Origin: CAZAFL01 sp964484465
GTDB lineage: Bacteria > Bacteroidota > Ignavibacteria > UBA10030 > SZUA-254
Assembly: GCA_964484465.1 (NCBI GenBank)
Contig: CAZAFL010000016.1
Location: 1 to 64,000, forward strand
Direction: 5' to 3'
Length of the DNA stretch: 64,000 bases
Positions within the stretch are counted from its first letter, which is position 1; the number at the start of each line of letters is the position of its first letter. The notes under the pieces were generated by a model that saw only the letters and a list, made by a program, of their open reading frames with translations, made no database searches and was not told the DNA's origin. Of this stretch, positions 16,450 through 25,850 are shown one piece after another. The translations under genes and the position numbers were made by a program.

Positions 16450-17646
16450 CTATTTGTTGTTGAGATACGTCTTCGGAAAAGCTGCGTACCACGCGCTTGC
16501 TTTCACGAGATGATCGACAGGGATTTGCTCTGTCGCCATGTGCGCGTAGACTTCGTTGCCAGGGCCGAATCCGATACAGGGAATATTATGCATCCCCATC
16601 ACCGCGACGCCATTCGTGCTGAAAACCCACCGGCTTAGCTGCGGTCGTTGTCCGAATAATCCTTCATACGTCTTGACGCCTGTATGAAGGACTGGATGAT
16701 TTTCAGGCAATAACCATGTGGGGTAATATTTTTTCGTCGGATAGGTTAACCCTTTCCAGCTCGGAACGGCATAATCGAGAACAACAACTTCTCCTTCCGC
16801 TTTTTTTACGCTGGAAAGTTCTTGAATTTCATGTACTGCCGATTCTAAAGTGTCCGTTGCAGCCAGCCTGCGGTCGAGATGGATTGTCGATGAATCCGCC
16901 ACTGCGCAGAGTGAAGGAGATGTCGACCGGATTTCCGCAATCGTCACCGTCCCCTTTCCCAGGAACGGCTCGCCAGTCAAACGTTCATTCAACCGTTCAA
17001 TATCTTGAACGATGGGCGCCATTTTGTAGACTGCATTCACACCGCGTTCTGGCGCCGAACCATGGCATGAAACTCCTCGTGTTCTCACTTCTATTTCCAT
17101 TCTACCCCGATGTCCGCGGTATACAGCCAGGTTTGTCGGCTCGGTAATCACGACTACTTCCGGCCTGATCTTATCTTCGTTTATAATGTATTGCCAGCAC
17201 AGTCCGTCACAATCTTCTTCCTGGACACTGCCGACAATATACAGTGTGTAGTCATCCTCCAATCCGAGCTCCTTTATGATTTTGCCGCCGTACACAATCG
17301 AAGCAAGAGCGCCTTTCATGTCGCATGCGCCGCGGCCGTAGATGATCCCGTCCTTCTGTGCACCCTTGAACGGATCGATCGTCCAGTTTGCAGGGTTGCC
17401 GACATCAACAGTGTCGACATGCGCATCCATTGCGATGATATGCTTTCCTGTTCCGATGCGGCCGAGAATATTTCCCATGGGGTCAATTTTGACCTCATCA
17501 AATTTGCATTTTTCCATTTCATCTTTGATCCGATGAATGACCTGCTCCTCCTGAGAGCTCATCGATTTTATTGCGATAATGTCACGAAGGAACTGCGAAA
17601 CCTGCTTTTCGTTGTTCTGTGCTGTCTTGAGAATCTGATCGAACAT
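16450..17646 (-). CDS. ygeY: YgeY-family M20-type hydrolase
   Basis: 398 residues, close to the family length. Metal-binding motifs of M20 peptidases are visible: MDAHVDTVDVG, GRGACDMKGALAS (bridging Asp), QEEDCDG (catalytic and metal Glu) and VITEPTNL. Dimerisation-type beta segments lie in the middle (about 185-295), and the late metal His is in the MGMHNIPCIGFG region. YgeY family members occur with YgeW and molybdenum hydroxylases and hydrolyse an amide or ureido bond in purine breakdown. It is 36 bases downstream of the PduT-like gene. Start ATG 17646 has no strong ribosome site. Confidence 0.91.
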   Translation of the reverse strand: MFDQILKTAQNNEKQVSQFLRDIIAIKSMSSQEEQVIHRIKDEMEKCKFDEVKIDPMGNILGRIGTGKHIIAMDAHVDTVDVGNPANWTIDPFKGAQKDGIIYGRGACDMKGALASIVYGGKIIKELGLEDDYTLYIVGSVQEEDCDGLCWQYIINEDKIRPEVVVITEPTNLAVYRGHRGRMEIEVRTRGVSCHGSAPERGVNAVYKMAPIVQDIERLNERLTGEPFLGKGTVTIAEIRSTSPSLCAVADSSTIHLDRRLAATDTLESAVHEIQELSSVKKAEGEVVVLDYAVPSWKGLTYPTKKYYPTWLLPENHPVLHTGVKTYEGLFGQRPQLSRWVFSTNGVAVMGMHNIPCIGFGPGNEVYAHMATEQIPVDHLVKASAWYAAFPKTYLNNK

Positions 17647-17682
17647 AGCTGGGTTACGTTTATCTATGATTGATGATTATTG

Positions 17683-18234
17683 TTATACAACTTCCGTCAA
17701 TAGCTCTCCTCTTGGCTGAGGGATGACGACTTTATTGACAAGTAATCCCTTGTCTGCTACTATTGCCGCACCGGCATCGACGGCAGATTGGACTGCCGCA
17801 ACTTCGCCGGTTAACGTAAGAAATGCTTTTCCGCCGAGCGCCATAGCAAGCCGGATTTCAATTAGCTGCACACGCGCCGCTTTAACAGCGGCATCTGCAG
17901 CTTCGATCAATGAAGCGACAGAAAACGATTCCACAATTCCCAGGGCTTCCAGAAGGTCGACTTTACTGGTTCCTCCGATCGCAGGGAACACAGCAGAGTG
18001 TACATTCGGGATAACAAACGTGTCAATTACTGACCCTCTCGCAGCAATGCTTCCCGCTTCAACGCTCGAGGTTACAGCGGCGACTTCCCCTGCAACGAGC
18101 ACCATATACTTGCCTGAACAGATTGTTCTTGAAAGAATAATTTCCACTTCGGCTGCCTTCAACATCGCATCCGCAGCCTGGAAACCCGCGGCAATACTGG
18201 TCAGCTCGATAAGACCAATTGAATTTCGTTCCAT
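17683..18234 (-). CDS. PduT-like double-BMC shell protein with Fe-S cysteine
   Basis: 183 residues from ATG 18234, which has GGAG five bases upstream; a GTG two codons earlier is less likely. Two tandem bacterial-microcompartment domains (about 5-85 and 96-178) give a trimeric BMC-T protein. The first reads IGLIELTSIAAGFQAADAML and SRTICSGKYMVLVAGEV. Cys39 aligns with the Cys38 that binds a [4Fe-4S] cluster at the PduT pore. It likely forms an electron-conducting pore or assembly. It is 38 bases after the PduS-like gene. No BMC-H or pentamer gene is in the window, so a closed shell cannot be inferred here. Confidence 0.9.
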   Translation of the reverse strand: MERNSIGLIELTSIAAGFQAADAMLKAAEVEIILSRTICSGKYMVLVAGEVAAVTSSVEAGSIAARGSVIDTFVIPNVHSAVFPAIGGTSKVDLLEALGIVESFSVASLIEAADAAVKAARVQLIEIRLAMALGGKAFLTLTGEVAAVQSAVDAGAAIVADKGLLVNKVVIPQPRGELLTEVV

Positions 18235-18272
18235 AGTCACTCCATGAGTAGAAGTACTGGTTAATATTTCGA

Positions 18273-19595
18273 CTACGTTCTTTCGATGTCTATTGCTTGC
18301 CCGATGCCCCTCACGATACCGTCAATACTCGCGTGAATTCTGGCCCCGAGTTTTCCCTCGGGAACTTCGCCAATGCACTGCCCTTTACGAACAGTGTCGC
18401 CGACACTGACCGTGGGTTGGGCAGGGGAGCCGATGTGTTGCGATAACGATATGCTCACACGAGAAGGTGAAGGTTTCTTATCGCTGAATTCGGAATGATG
18501 GTCATATTCCGTTACTCCGAGTCGCTTGACCAGTTGTTTCAGTGGTGTCCGCCTTCCTTCATACATCGCATGGGGTTCCACTTCCATTTTGCCCGACCAT
18601 TTAATGCCCTGCTCCTTCAAGTCACGTTTCCCCTTATCGCAGGCTTCCTTTGGAAAAAGACTTTCGGGGCACGCGTACAGCGTACAGAGCCCGCAGGCGC
18701 AGCAGAGCTGTGCATACTGGTTCCAAACGTTCTCACCAGTTGAAGTAAACCCGAGGCTCCTCATGACTTTATGCGGCTGGACATCGTAACCGAGAAGGTA
18801 GCGAGGGCATAATTCGGTGCAATACGTACATTGATCACACGCCGATTTTCCGATCCTGTGCATTGCCTTTTCCGGCTGTTGCTTTCGTTGAATAAGGGCG
18901 TGATCTGCGGGAAGTACCACGAACCCTGCTGTTGTTTTCGTAATCGGAAGGTCGAGATTAAATTCGAGTTTGCCCATCATGATTCCACCGACGAAGAGAG
19001 CGAACTCTCTTGCCGTAGAACCCCCGGCGAAGGCAATTGCATCCTTATAACTCATTCCAATCTGGGCGATAAACGAAACAGGATGTTTCACTGCGCCCGC
19101 GACAGTGACAAATTTTTCTGTCACGGGTTCGCCTTCGGCGGCACGGGAAATATTATAGAGTGTTTCGACATTGTTGACAACAACACCGACATCGAGTGGA
19201 ATGCCCTGCGGCGGCATCAATCGTTTTGTCGCTTCATAGACGAGAATGTACTCGTCACCGGAAGGATAAAAATCACCCAGCAAATGCAATTTGATATTAT
19301 TGAAATTATTGGTATGAAGTATCTTCGAAATGGTTTCGATTGCATTCGTATTCTTCGCCTTGATACCGATAATTCCGGATTTCGCTCCGGTAGATTCCAT
19401 CAGGAACTTCAAGCCTTCAACAACTCTCTCCGGGTGGTGAACCATCAGCTCAAGGTCTTTATGGATCAACGGCTCACATTCCGCCCCGTTGGCGATGACG
19501 GTATCAACCCTGGACGAGGCCTTTACATGGGCGGGGAATCCTGCCCCGCCCGCTCCGACAACACCTGCTTCCAGTATTTTGTCCTGGAGTGCCAA
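18273..19595 (-). CDS. PduS/RnfC-like ferredoxin oxidoreductase
   Basis: 440 residues. The RnfC/NuoF-like nucleotide and flavin region starts GVVGAGGAGFPAHVKAS, then ANGAECEPLIHKDLEL. An SLBB-like segment follows (about 170-240), then two [4Fe-4S] motifs, CDQCTYCTELCP and CCACGLCTLYACP (about 258-325). A short biotinyl-type C-terminal fold (about 375-440) closes the protein. This is PduS architecture. PduS oxidises NADH and passes electrons to Fe-S partners, including PduT. The start is TTG 19595; upstream in-frame sequence contains a stop, so no ATG is available. It forms a pair with the PduT-like gene. Confidence 0.9.
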   Translation of the reverse strand: MALQDKILEAGVVGAGGAGFPAHVKASSRVDTVIANGAECEPLIHKDLELMVHHPERVVEGLKFLMESTGAKSGIIGIKAKNTNAIETISKILHTNNFNNIKLHLLGDFYPSGDEYILVYEATKRLMPPQGIPLDVGVVVNNVETLYNISRAAEGEPVTEKFVTVAGAVKHPVSFIAQIGMSYKDAIAFAGGSTAREFALFVGGIMMGKLEFNLDLPITKTTAGFVVLPADHALIQRKQQPEKAMHRIGKSACDQCTYCTELCPRYLLGYDVQPHKVMRSLGFTSTGENVWNQYAQLCCACGLCTLYACPESLFPKEACDKGKRDLKEQGIKWSGKMEVEPHAMYEGRRTPLKQLVKRLGVTEYDHHSEFSDKKPSPSRVSISLSQHIGSPAQPTVSVGDTVRKGQCIGEVPEGKLGARIHASIDGIVRGIGQAIDIERT

Positions 19596-19619
19596 AGTTT
19601 TACCGACAGGTCATCTTGT

Positions 19620-21071
19620 TCAGTTTTGAATTTTGGAATTGAAATCGTCGATCAGTTCGTCAAACTCTTTCACTTCACCCTCGAACATCTGCTTCCAAAA
19701 TTCCGAATCCCACTGGGCATTAAGTTCTTCTGAAGTTTTTCCCTGTTGTTCAACCCAAGTAAAATACTTGAGATGATGAATTGATTTCCTCTCATAATAT
19801 GTCAACTCTTTGAAATAATCGATACTCTGATGAGCGAGTGGTCCGGCATGGTCTTTTGCAGCCTCAGTAGGAGAATACTTCCCTCGTTCAGAATGAAGTT
19901 CCAGTAATCGTGAACGGTAGAGGTCCGCCGAATCGGTAAAAATAGTAAAAATGACATCCCGCTCATTCATCTCGAAATATTTTGCAGTTTTGATTGCAGC
20001 AAGAAGATTGCAGATGCTCGATATGCCAAGTACTGAAAGTGTATCTTTCATCGCGTTTTTTACTCCGATGCTCTTCAAATATGATGTCCCCTCTGCCTCG
20101 TTGAAAAGACGCAGTACCCGCATGCAATCTTCATCATCGATGGCGGCAACAGCATCGGTATTAAGAACATTATGAACCCACGGCACGTGTTTATCACCGA
20201 TTCCCTCGATGCGGTGCGCACCGAACCCATTTATCAGTAATGACGGACATTGAAGAGCTTCCGTAGCAACTACTTTGAGATGAGGAAATTTGTTTTTGAG
20301 ATAATCTCCTGCGGCAATCGTGCCGGCTGACCCTGTAGCAGAGATGTACGCGGAAGCATTGAGATTTTTCCCGAGGGAGCGATACACTTCTTCAATCGCA
20401 GGTCCGGTAACATTATAATGCCAAATCGGGTTGCCGAACTCTTCAAATTGATTGAAGATAACATTGCGGGGATTTTTTTTCAGCTCCCAGCATTTATCGT
20501 AAATCTCCTTGACATTTGATTCTGTGCCCGGAGTTGCAATAACTTCAGCACCAATTTCTTTTAACCAGGTGAATCGCTCCTTCGACATTCCCTCGGGGAG
20601 GATAGCCACTGCTGTGCAGTCCAATAGAGCGCAGTCGAATGCGCCGCCGCGACAGAAATTTCCCGTCGAGGGCCACACGGCTCTATGTTTTTCAGGGTCA
20701 AATTCACCGCTCACCAGCCGCGGCACAAGGCAGCCAAAGGCAGCACCGACTTTATGTGCGCCCGTAGGAAAATACTTTCCTACTAGACCGATAATTCTGG
20801 CATTTACTCCTGTTATTTCTTTCGGAATTTCAAGATAGTTCACTTTCCCGAATGATCCATCATCAGGATTATTTTTCCACGTAATACGAAAGAGGTTCAA
20901 TGGATTTATATCCCACAATCCGACCTTTGTCAGTTTCTTCTTGATGGATGATGGAATTGTCTCGGGATTTCTCATTTGAGAAAAGGTAGGGATAACGATA
21001 CCGTGCTTCGCACAGCGCTGAGCAGTCTTTTTTATAACAGCCGGAGAAAGTTTTCGGACAATTTTGGACAT
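19620..21071 (-). CDS. Fold-type II PLP-dependent enzyme of the purine cluster
   Basis: 483 residues from ATG 21071; an ATG ten codons upstream (21101) is also open. It belongs to the tryptophan-synthase-beta/cysteine-synthase fold. The PLP lysine is probably in KYFPTGAHKVGAAFG, the substrate loop in WPSTGNFCRGGAFD, and the phosphate loop in ATGSAGTIAAG. It is longer than cysteine synthases, with an extra C-terminal helix-rich part (about 400-480). In E. coli this slot is filled by YgeX (diaminopropionate ammonia-lyase), which it does not closely resemble. It probably acts on an amino-acid-like product of ring opening. Reaction unknown. Confidence 0.83.
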   Translation of the reverse strand: MSKIVRKLSPAVIKKTAQRCAKHGIVIPTFSQMRNPETIPSSIKKKLTKVGLWDINPLNLFRITWKNNPDDGSFGKVNYLEIPKEITGVNARIIGLVGKYFPTGAHKVGAAFGCLVPRLVSGEFDPEKHRAVWPSTGNFCRGGAFDCALLDCTAVAILPEGMSKERFTWLKEIGAEVIATPGTESNVKEIYDKCWELKKNPRNVIFNQFEEFGNPIWHYNVTGPAIEEVYRSLGKNLNASAYISATGSAGTIAAGDYLKNKFPHLKVVATEALQCPSLLINGFGAHRIEGIGDKHVPWVHNVLNTDAVAAIDDEDCMRVLRLFNEAEGTSYLKSIGVKNAMKDTLSVLGISSICNLLAAIKTAKYFEMNERDVIFTIFTDSADLYRSRLLELHSERGKYSPTEAAKDHAGPLAHQSIDYFKELTYYERKSIHHLKYFTWVEQQGKTSEELNAQWDSEFWKQMFEGEVKEFDELIDDFNSKIQN

Positions 21072-21173
21072 GCAATGCTTCAGATTAATTTTATGACACA
21101 TTAAACGAAAATACTACAGATGATCACTGACCGAACACCTTTGTTATGTCGGTTCATCAGGATCATCAACAGT

Positions 21174-23798
21174 CTATTTGCCAAGTATAGCTTTTGCGGC
21201 AGGTGAATCCTTCATCGGCAACGAGTAGCGACGGACACCGTCGTACTTATACAAGGCAGCCGCCACAGCGCCAGCAGTCGGAACAAGGCCGATTTCGCCA
21301 ACACCCTTTGCTCCGAACGGCCCTTCCGACTCATGTTCTTCGATGAGGATAATTTCAGTCTCCGGCATGTCTTTTGCCCGAAGAAGTCCCAACGACCGCA
21401 ACTTGAACGATTCCGGGACACCATCGACTAAATTCAAATCTTCAGTGAGCGCATACCCGAGCCCCATGTGGACAGAACCTTCCAGCTGACCTTCGAGGAG
21501 TTTCTTGTTGATAACTCTGCCGACGTCGTGAGCAGCAACAAATTTCTTCAAGCGGCCGCTTTCATCCAGAATACAAACCTGCGTTGCGAACCCGAATGTC
21601 ATGTGTGTTACGGGTTTGTTCGTTTTGGCATCGAGTGCCGTTGTATAATCGATAACGACTTCACCGAGATATTTTTTCCCCCTGAGATCATTGAGTGTTT
21701 TACCCGCATCTAAATCCTTCTTCATCTGCTCCGCTGCTTTTATTACCGCCCGACCGCCGAGGACAGTCGCCCTCGACGCGGTCGTCATCCCGCAGGGGGT
21801 AGGTTGTGTGGTATCGATGTCGACTCGAACTTTTCTCGGGTCGATTCCCGTGACATCGCTGAAAAACTGGATCATCACAGTGCAAAATCCCTGGCCCATT
21901 TCGGTAAAACCGGTATTAATCGTGATTGTTTCATCCTCATGAATCGTGACAATTGCCTGACCGTACTCCGGCATTCCGTTTCCGATGCCCACGTTTTTAA
22001 TTCCACATGCAACGCCGGCAAATTTCGATGAATAATACAGGTCTTTGACTGCCAACAACGTTTTCCTGATACCAACCGCCCGTTCAAATACCTGTCCGGT
22101 ACAAAACGTGTCACCTACATCCACAACGTTTCTCCACCGCATCTCCCAGCCGTCGATGCCGACTTTCTCGGCGAGGATATCCATCATGCCTTCGATAGCA
22201 AATGCTGCCTGGTTAGCACCGAACCCACGCATTGCTCCACACGGCAGGTTATTTGTATATACCGCAAGTGCTTCAACATCTGAATTCACAATATTATACG
22301 GTCCGCACGCATGCCCCGCAGCACGCTCAAGTACCTTTGTCCCCACCGAAGCGTATGCTCCTTTATCTCCGATCATTCGAGCTCGGACGGCGGTCAGCCT
22401 GCCATCTTTATCACACCCAACAGTGTACACCATCTTAATTGGATGACGCTTCGGATGGAGGCGAATACTTTCATCTCTGATGAGCGTGGCTTTCACAGGC
22501 TGTTTCGTCAAAGTGGCCATGAGTGCGACTTGCGCTTGAATGCTCAAGTCTTCTTTGCCACCGAAAGCTCCTCCATTGGAAATCAATGTTACCTTCACCT
22601 TCTCTTCCGGCAAGCCCAGAAATGACGCAATTTGTTTTCTGTCGTCGAACACTCCCTGTCCCTGGCTCAACACCTCGACAGTCCCATTATTGCGGAATGC
22701 GATTGCGCTTTCAGGTTCAAGGTACGCGTGTTCGATCATCTGTGTGGAAAATGTACGCGTTTCGACAAACGCGGATTCTTTCAAGGCTTTATCGACATCC
22801 CCTCGTTTTATGAGAGACCGTGAGAGGAGGTTCTCGTGATGTCCGTGGACCTGAGGAGCTGAAGGCTTTAGCGCTTCCTCGGGGTCAAAGACTCCCGGAA
22901 GGTCTTCAAATGTGAGTTTAATGAGTTGCACTGCTTTTCGAGCAACACGAACATTTTCTGCAACAACGCCGGCAAGAATATCACCGATACAATGCGTGAC
23001 TTCTCCCTCGGCAATAAACAGCGGCCAGTCTTTATAGATGAGACCCTGATTTCGTTCGCCGGGAACATCCCTGGCAGTAACAATCCGAATAACACCGGGA
23101 GTACGCTCCGCCTCAGTTGAATCAATCTTAATAATCTTTATGCGGGGATGAGGTGAAAAAAGGAAGGCAGCATGCAGCATGTCCGGCATGGTGATATCGT
23201 CGATGTACGGACGCTCACCCATGGCAAATTTTTCACCGTCCATGCGAGGCAAGCTTGAGCCAATTTTTCCCGAATAATCGGGTTCGGGCAGCGGCGTTCC
23301 CTGCAACGCTTTTGCTGCAAGGTCAATAGCATCGACGATTTTTACATAACCGGTACAACGACAGATATTATTATTCAACGAACGGGCAATTTCATCACGG
23401 GAGGGGGTTGGGTTTTTATCGATAAGGTTTTTTGCGCGTGTGACTATGCCCGGAATGCAAAAACCACATTGTAAGCCCGCCGAAAGTGTAAACGATTTTG
23501 CAAAAATGTTCCGTTCATGTTCGCTTAGTCCTTCAAGAGTTATGACATTTTTGCCGGCAACATTTTTTGCAGGTACTGCACATGACGAAAGAGCTTTGTC
23601 CCCCACTATGACTGTGCAACATCCACATGAACCCTGCGGGGCGCAGCCGTTCTTCGGTGAAATCAACCCTGCCTGCTCGCGGAGAACATCCATCAACGAA
23701 ATTTCTGCGTCGATGTCTGCCGAAAACGGCTGACCGTTGAGCGTAAACTCAACCGTTTGCGATTGCAGCGTAGCCTTTTTGTTCAATACGTCATGCAT
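21174..23798 (-). CDS. Fused selenium-dependent-type xanthine dehydrogenase
   Basis: 874 residues. The N-terminal [2Fe-2S] part (about 15-170) has CAPQGSCGCCT, LQCGFCIPG and NICRCTG. A molybdopterin-binding subunit follows (about 185-874) with GAFGGKEDLSIQ, TGFTEMGQG and the catalytic Glu in AKGVGEIGLVP. There is no FAD domain, as in the selenium-dependent XDH/XdhD family. It hydroxylates a purine such as hypoxanthine or xanthine, or works in reverse. The electron acceptor is probably the YgfK or PduS-like protein. No in-frame UGA was seen; selenium in this family is a labile ligand rather than selenocysteine. It starts 3 bases after the YgfK stop. Confidence 0.92.
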   Translation of the reverse strand: MHDVLNKKATLQSQTVEFTLNGQPFSADIDAEISLMDVLREQAGLISPKNGCAPQGSCGCCTVIVGDKALSSCAVPAKNVAGKNVITLEGLSEHERNIFAKSFTLSAGLQCGFCIPGIVTRAKNLIDKNPTPSRDEIARSLNNNICRCTGYVKIVDAIDLAAKALQGTPLPEPDYSGKIGSSLPRMDGEKFAMGERPYIDDITMPDMLHAAFLFSPHPRIKIIKIDSTEAERTPGVIRIVTARDVPGERNQGLIYKDWPLFIAEGEVTHCIGDILAGVVAENVRVARKAVQLIKLTFEDLPGVFDPEEALKPSAPQVHGHHENLLSRSLIKRGDVDKALKESAFVETRTFSTQMIEHAYLEPESAIAFRNNGTVEVLSQGQGVFDDRKQIASFLGLPEEKVKVTLISNGGAFGGKEDLSIQAQVALMATLTKQPVKATLIRDESIRLHPKRHPIKMVYTVGCDKDGRLTAVRARMIGDKGAYASVGTKVLERAAGHACGPYNIVNSDVEALAVYTNNLPCGAMRGFGANQAAFAIEGMMDILAEKVGIDGWEMRWRNVVDVGDTFCTGQVFERAVGIRKTLLAVKDLYYSSKFAGVACGIKNVGIGNGMPEYGQAIVTIHEDETITINTGFTEMGQGFCTVMIQFFSDVTGIDPRKVRVDIDTTQPTPCGMTTASRATVLGGRAVIKAAEQMKKDLDAGKTLNDLRGKKYLGEVVIDYTTALDAKTNKPVTHMTFGFATQVCILDESGRLKKFVAAHDVGRVINKKLLEGQLEGSVHMGLGYALTEDLNLVDGVPESFKLRSLGLLRAKDMPETEIILIEEHESEGPFGAKGVGEIGLVPTAGAVAAALYKYDGVRRYSLPMKDSPAAKAILGK

Positions 23799-23801
23799 TG
23801 T

Positions 23802-25760
23802 TCAAAATTCAATTGCGTCGATGTTTACAAAATGAACCCGGTTCGAATTGAGCATCCCTTTCATTAGCGTAGCCATCGCGTGGTAATACGCCATATCCAC
23901 CTTCACGCTTGAACCATTGTCCCGTGCTCTTGCCCCGAGAATTCTCGACATATTCCAGTCGATTGTCACCACGGCGTCAATCGTTGCAAACGTGGCTGAC
24001 GTTCTCTGCTCATCGAGCGACAATTCATATTCTTTATCCCTGAAGCGTCCCTGGAGCGCGACATTCTTTTTATTTCCCGTAAATACAAAACCGCTCAACG
24101 AATTCCATTTTTTAAACATCTCGGTAGAACCAAAAAATCTCGGCTTCTCGATATACGGCCCGCCGTCTTCAGGACAAAAAACATCACAGTTGCCACATTC
24201 ATTACATGCATCCGCGAACGTAGCGATTTGGTGAATTTCCCTGATCTTGAATAGTCCGCCTTCAACTTCGCGCCACGTATTTTCTTTAATTTCGACATTT
24301 TTATATTGAATTTCAACAGGTTCAACCTCAAAATAGAAGTTTGCATCATTCGGGCAAACCGGGATGCATTTGTCACAATTAATGCAATCCCATAAATGTA
24401 AATGACTTCCAATTTTTTTCGGGATTTTTTGATTACTTTCGAAATGATAACGATGATGTTCGACAGTTTTCTTCAATACTTCGGCAGTGTTTTGCATTAC
24501 TACCGAGTTAACGTCATTGGATGCGGCGCTTGATTTCAGATAGTTATGTTGAAATTCTTTTATTGTCACAGCGCCAGCCGCTTTCATCTTTTGTTCGAGG
24601 TTCACGAGATACTGTGGAAGCCTGCCGTAGCCGCCTGGCCGCAAAAGATCTGTGCAAGTAGTAACCGGAACAAGCCCCACCGCTACACAATCCGCAAAGT
24701 TGTTTGCATCGACCCCAGCAGAAAATGAAATGGGAAAATCTGCTCCGAACGCTTTTCTCCATTCATCAACGAGCGCAAGATGCAGAACATGCAAAGGTTG
24801 ACCGGAAAGATACTGAATTTTATCTTTAAGAAATTTCCCCTTATTAATAACTTCAAGAGTATTGCCAAATTTTACGCCGACCGTTTTTCCCGCCTTTGCG
24901 GCAACAGATTGTAACCTTCGGACAACCCCGACTGCATCCTGGAACATGATGTTCACCTTGTAGATGTTTTCATTCACCTCAATGTCCCGGTATCCAAGTT
25001 TTTCATGAAGAAGAAATTCGACACGCTCCCTTCCCAGCATCGGAGGATTCATCTTTATAATGACATGAAAATCCATTTCGGAGAGAAGAAACTCGCAAAT
25101 CCTTTCAATCTCGTTTGCCGGCGTGCCGTGGAATGTGGAGAGGGTGATGCTGTTCCCAATTTCCGACTTGAAATTATTGTTACGATAAGATGAAAACTCT
25201 GAAGGGATTTGTTTTCGGTATTCCTCTATCAATCCTGAAGCGTTCTTCATAGCGCTCAGCCACTGACGAATTTGCGAACTCTGAATCCCCGCAAGGTCAT
25301 AACCGACACTTATGTCAAAGATCGTGTCAAGGTTGTTGTGTTCAGCGAACAACCATCCCTTAAGAATTTCGATGACCACGCTTGCCTTGACATATTCTTT
25401 CAGCGATTCATCGAGAAGAAGTTCCTGCGACCATTCGGTATTGTAGCCGATGGTCGCCATATCGATACATGGCCTTGTCAGTTTTAACCTGTCGTTAATC
25501 TGGACGGTTTTCAGTTCGAGGATTCGAGAACCGGCCAACCAGGAAAGGACGATATTCTGCGTAAGTTGTGTCTGAGGTCCGGCAGCGGGACCGACTGGAT
25601 TCGCGGCGGAGTTTCCGCAAAATGTCACCGACATATCCACTACGTTGCTCGGTCGATAAAATTTTCTTGACGGAAGGTCGAAAATCGAGTTGTTCTTCTT
25701 GTACTCATAATAAATACGCCTGAGAAGATTGGGGAAGGATATTGGAACAAGCTCAGCCAT
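23802..25760 (-). CDS. ygfK: YgfK-like Fe-S/flavin oxidoreductase, short form
   Basis: 652 residues. A dihydroorotate-dehydrogenase-like barrel (about 1-420) contains NPVGPAAGPQTQLTQNI, ELKTVQINDRL and LLRPGGYGRLPQYL. Then come two [4Fe-4S] motifs, CINCDKCIPVCP (about 457-468) and CNECGNCDVFCP. E. coli YgfK is about 1030 residues and has a GltD-like FAD/NAD(P) domain between barrel and ferredoxin part; that whole domain is absent here. YgfK is needed for anaerobic urate breakdown and probably reduces a purine ring. Lacking its own NAD(P) site, this form must get electrons from a partner; the PduS-like protein is a candidate. Confidence 0.9.
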   Translation of the reverse strand: MAELVPISFPNLLRRIYYEYKKNNSIFDLPSRKFYRPSNVVDMSVTFCGNSAANPVGPAAGPQTQLTQNIVLSWLAGSRILELKTVQINDRLKLTRPCIDMATIGYNTEWSQELLLDESLKEYVKASVVIEILKGWLFAEHNNLDTIFDISVGYDLAGIQSSQIRQWLSAMKNASGLIEEYRKQIPSEFSSYRNNNFKSEIGNSITLSTFHGTPANEIERICEFLLSEMDFHVIIKMNPPMLGRERVEFLLHEKLGYRDIEVNENIYKVNIMFQDAVGVVRRLQSVAAKAGKTVGVKFGNTLEVINKGKFLKDKIQYLSGQPLHVLHLALVDEWRKAFGADFPISFSAGVDANNFADCVAVGLVPVTTCTDLLRPGGYGRLPQYLVNLEQKMKAAGAVTIKEFQHNYLKSSAASNDVNSVVMQNTAEVLKKTVEHHRYHFESNQKIPKKIGSHLHLWDCINCDKCIPVCPNDANFYFEVEPVEIQYKNVEIKENTWREVEGGLFKIREIHQIATFADACNECGNCDVFCPEDGGPYIEKPRFFGSTEMFKKWNSLSGFVFTGNKKNVALQGRFRDKEYELSLDEQRTSATFATIDAVVTIDWNMSRILGARARDNGSSVKVDMAYYHAMATLMKGMLNSNRVHFVNIDAIEF

Positions 25761-25850
25761 GTGTTAGCGATTTATTCTTCAGTGCGCTAAATGTCGTTCT
25801 CTCAAATTTTTTTATTTAAATACACAAATTGTGATTTCAAAATATCCTCG

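Noticed and set aside
18831..19733. Plus-strand 300-residue open frame opposite the PduS-like gene
   Set aside because: It is a shadow of the Fe-S oxidoreductase; the encoded product has no coherent fold and overlaps two coding genes.
21174..23798. Possible selenocysteine codon in the Se-dependent-type xanthine dehydrogenase
   Set aside because: No in-frame UGA was found; in this family selenium is bound as a labile ligand.
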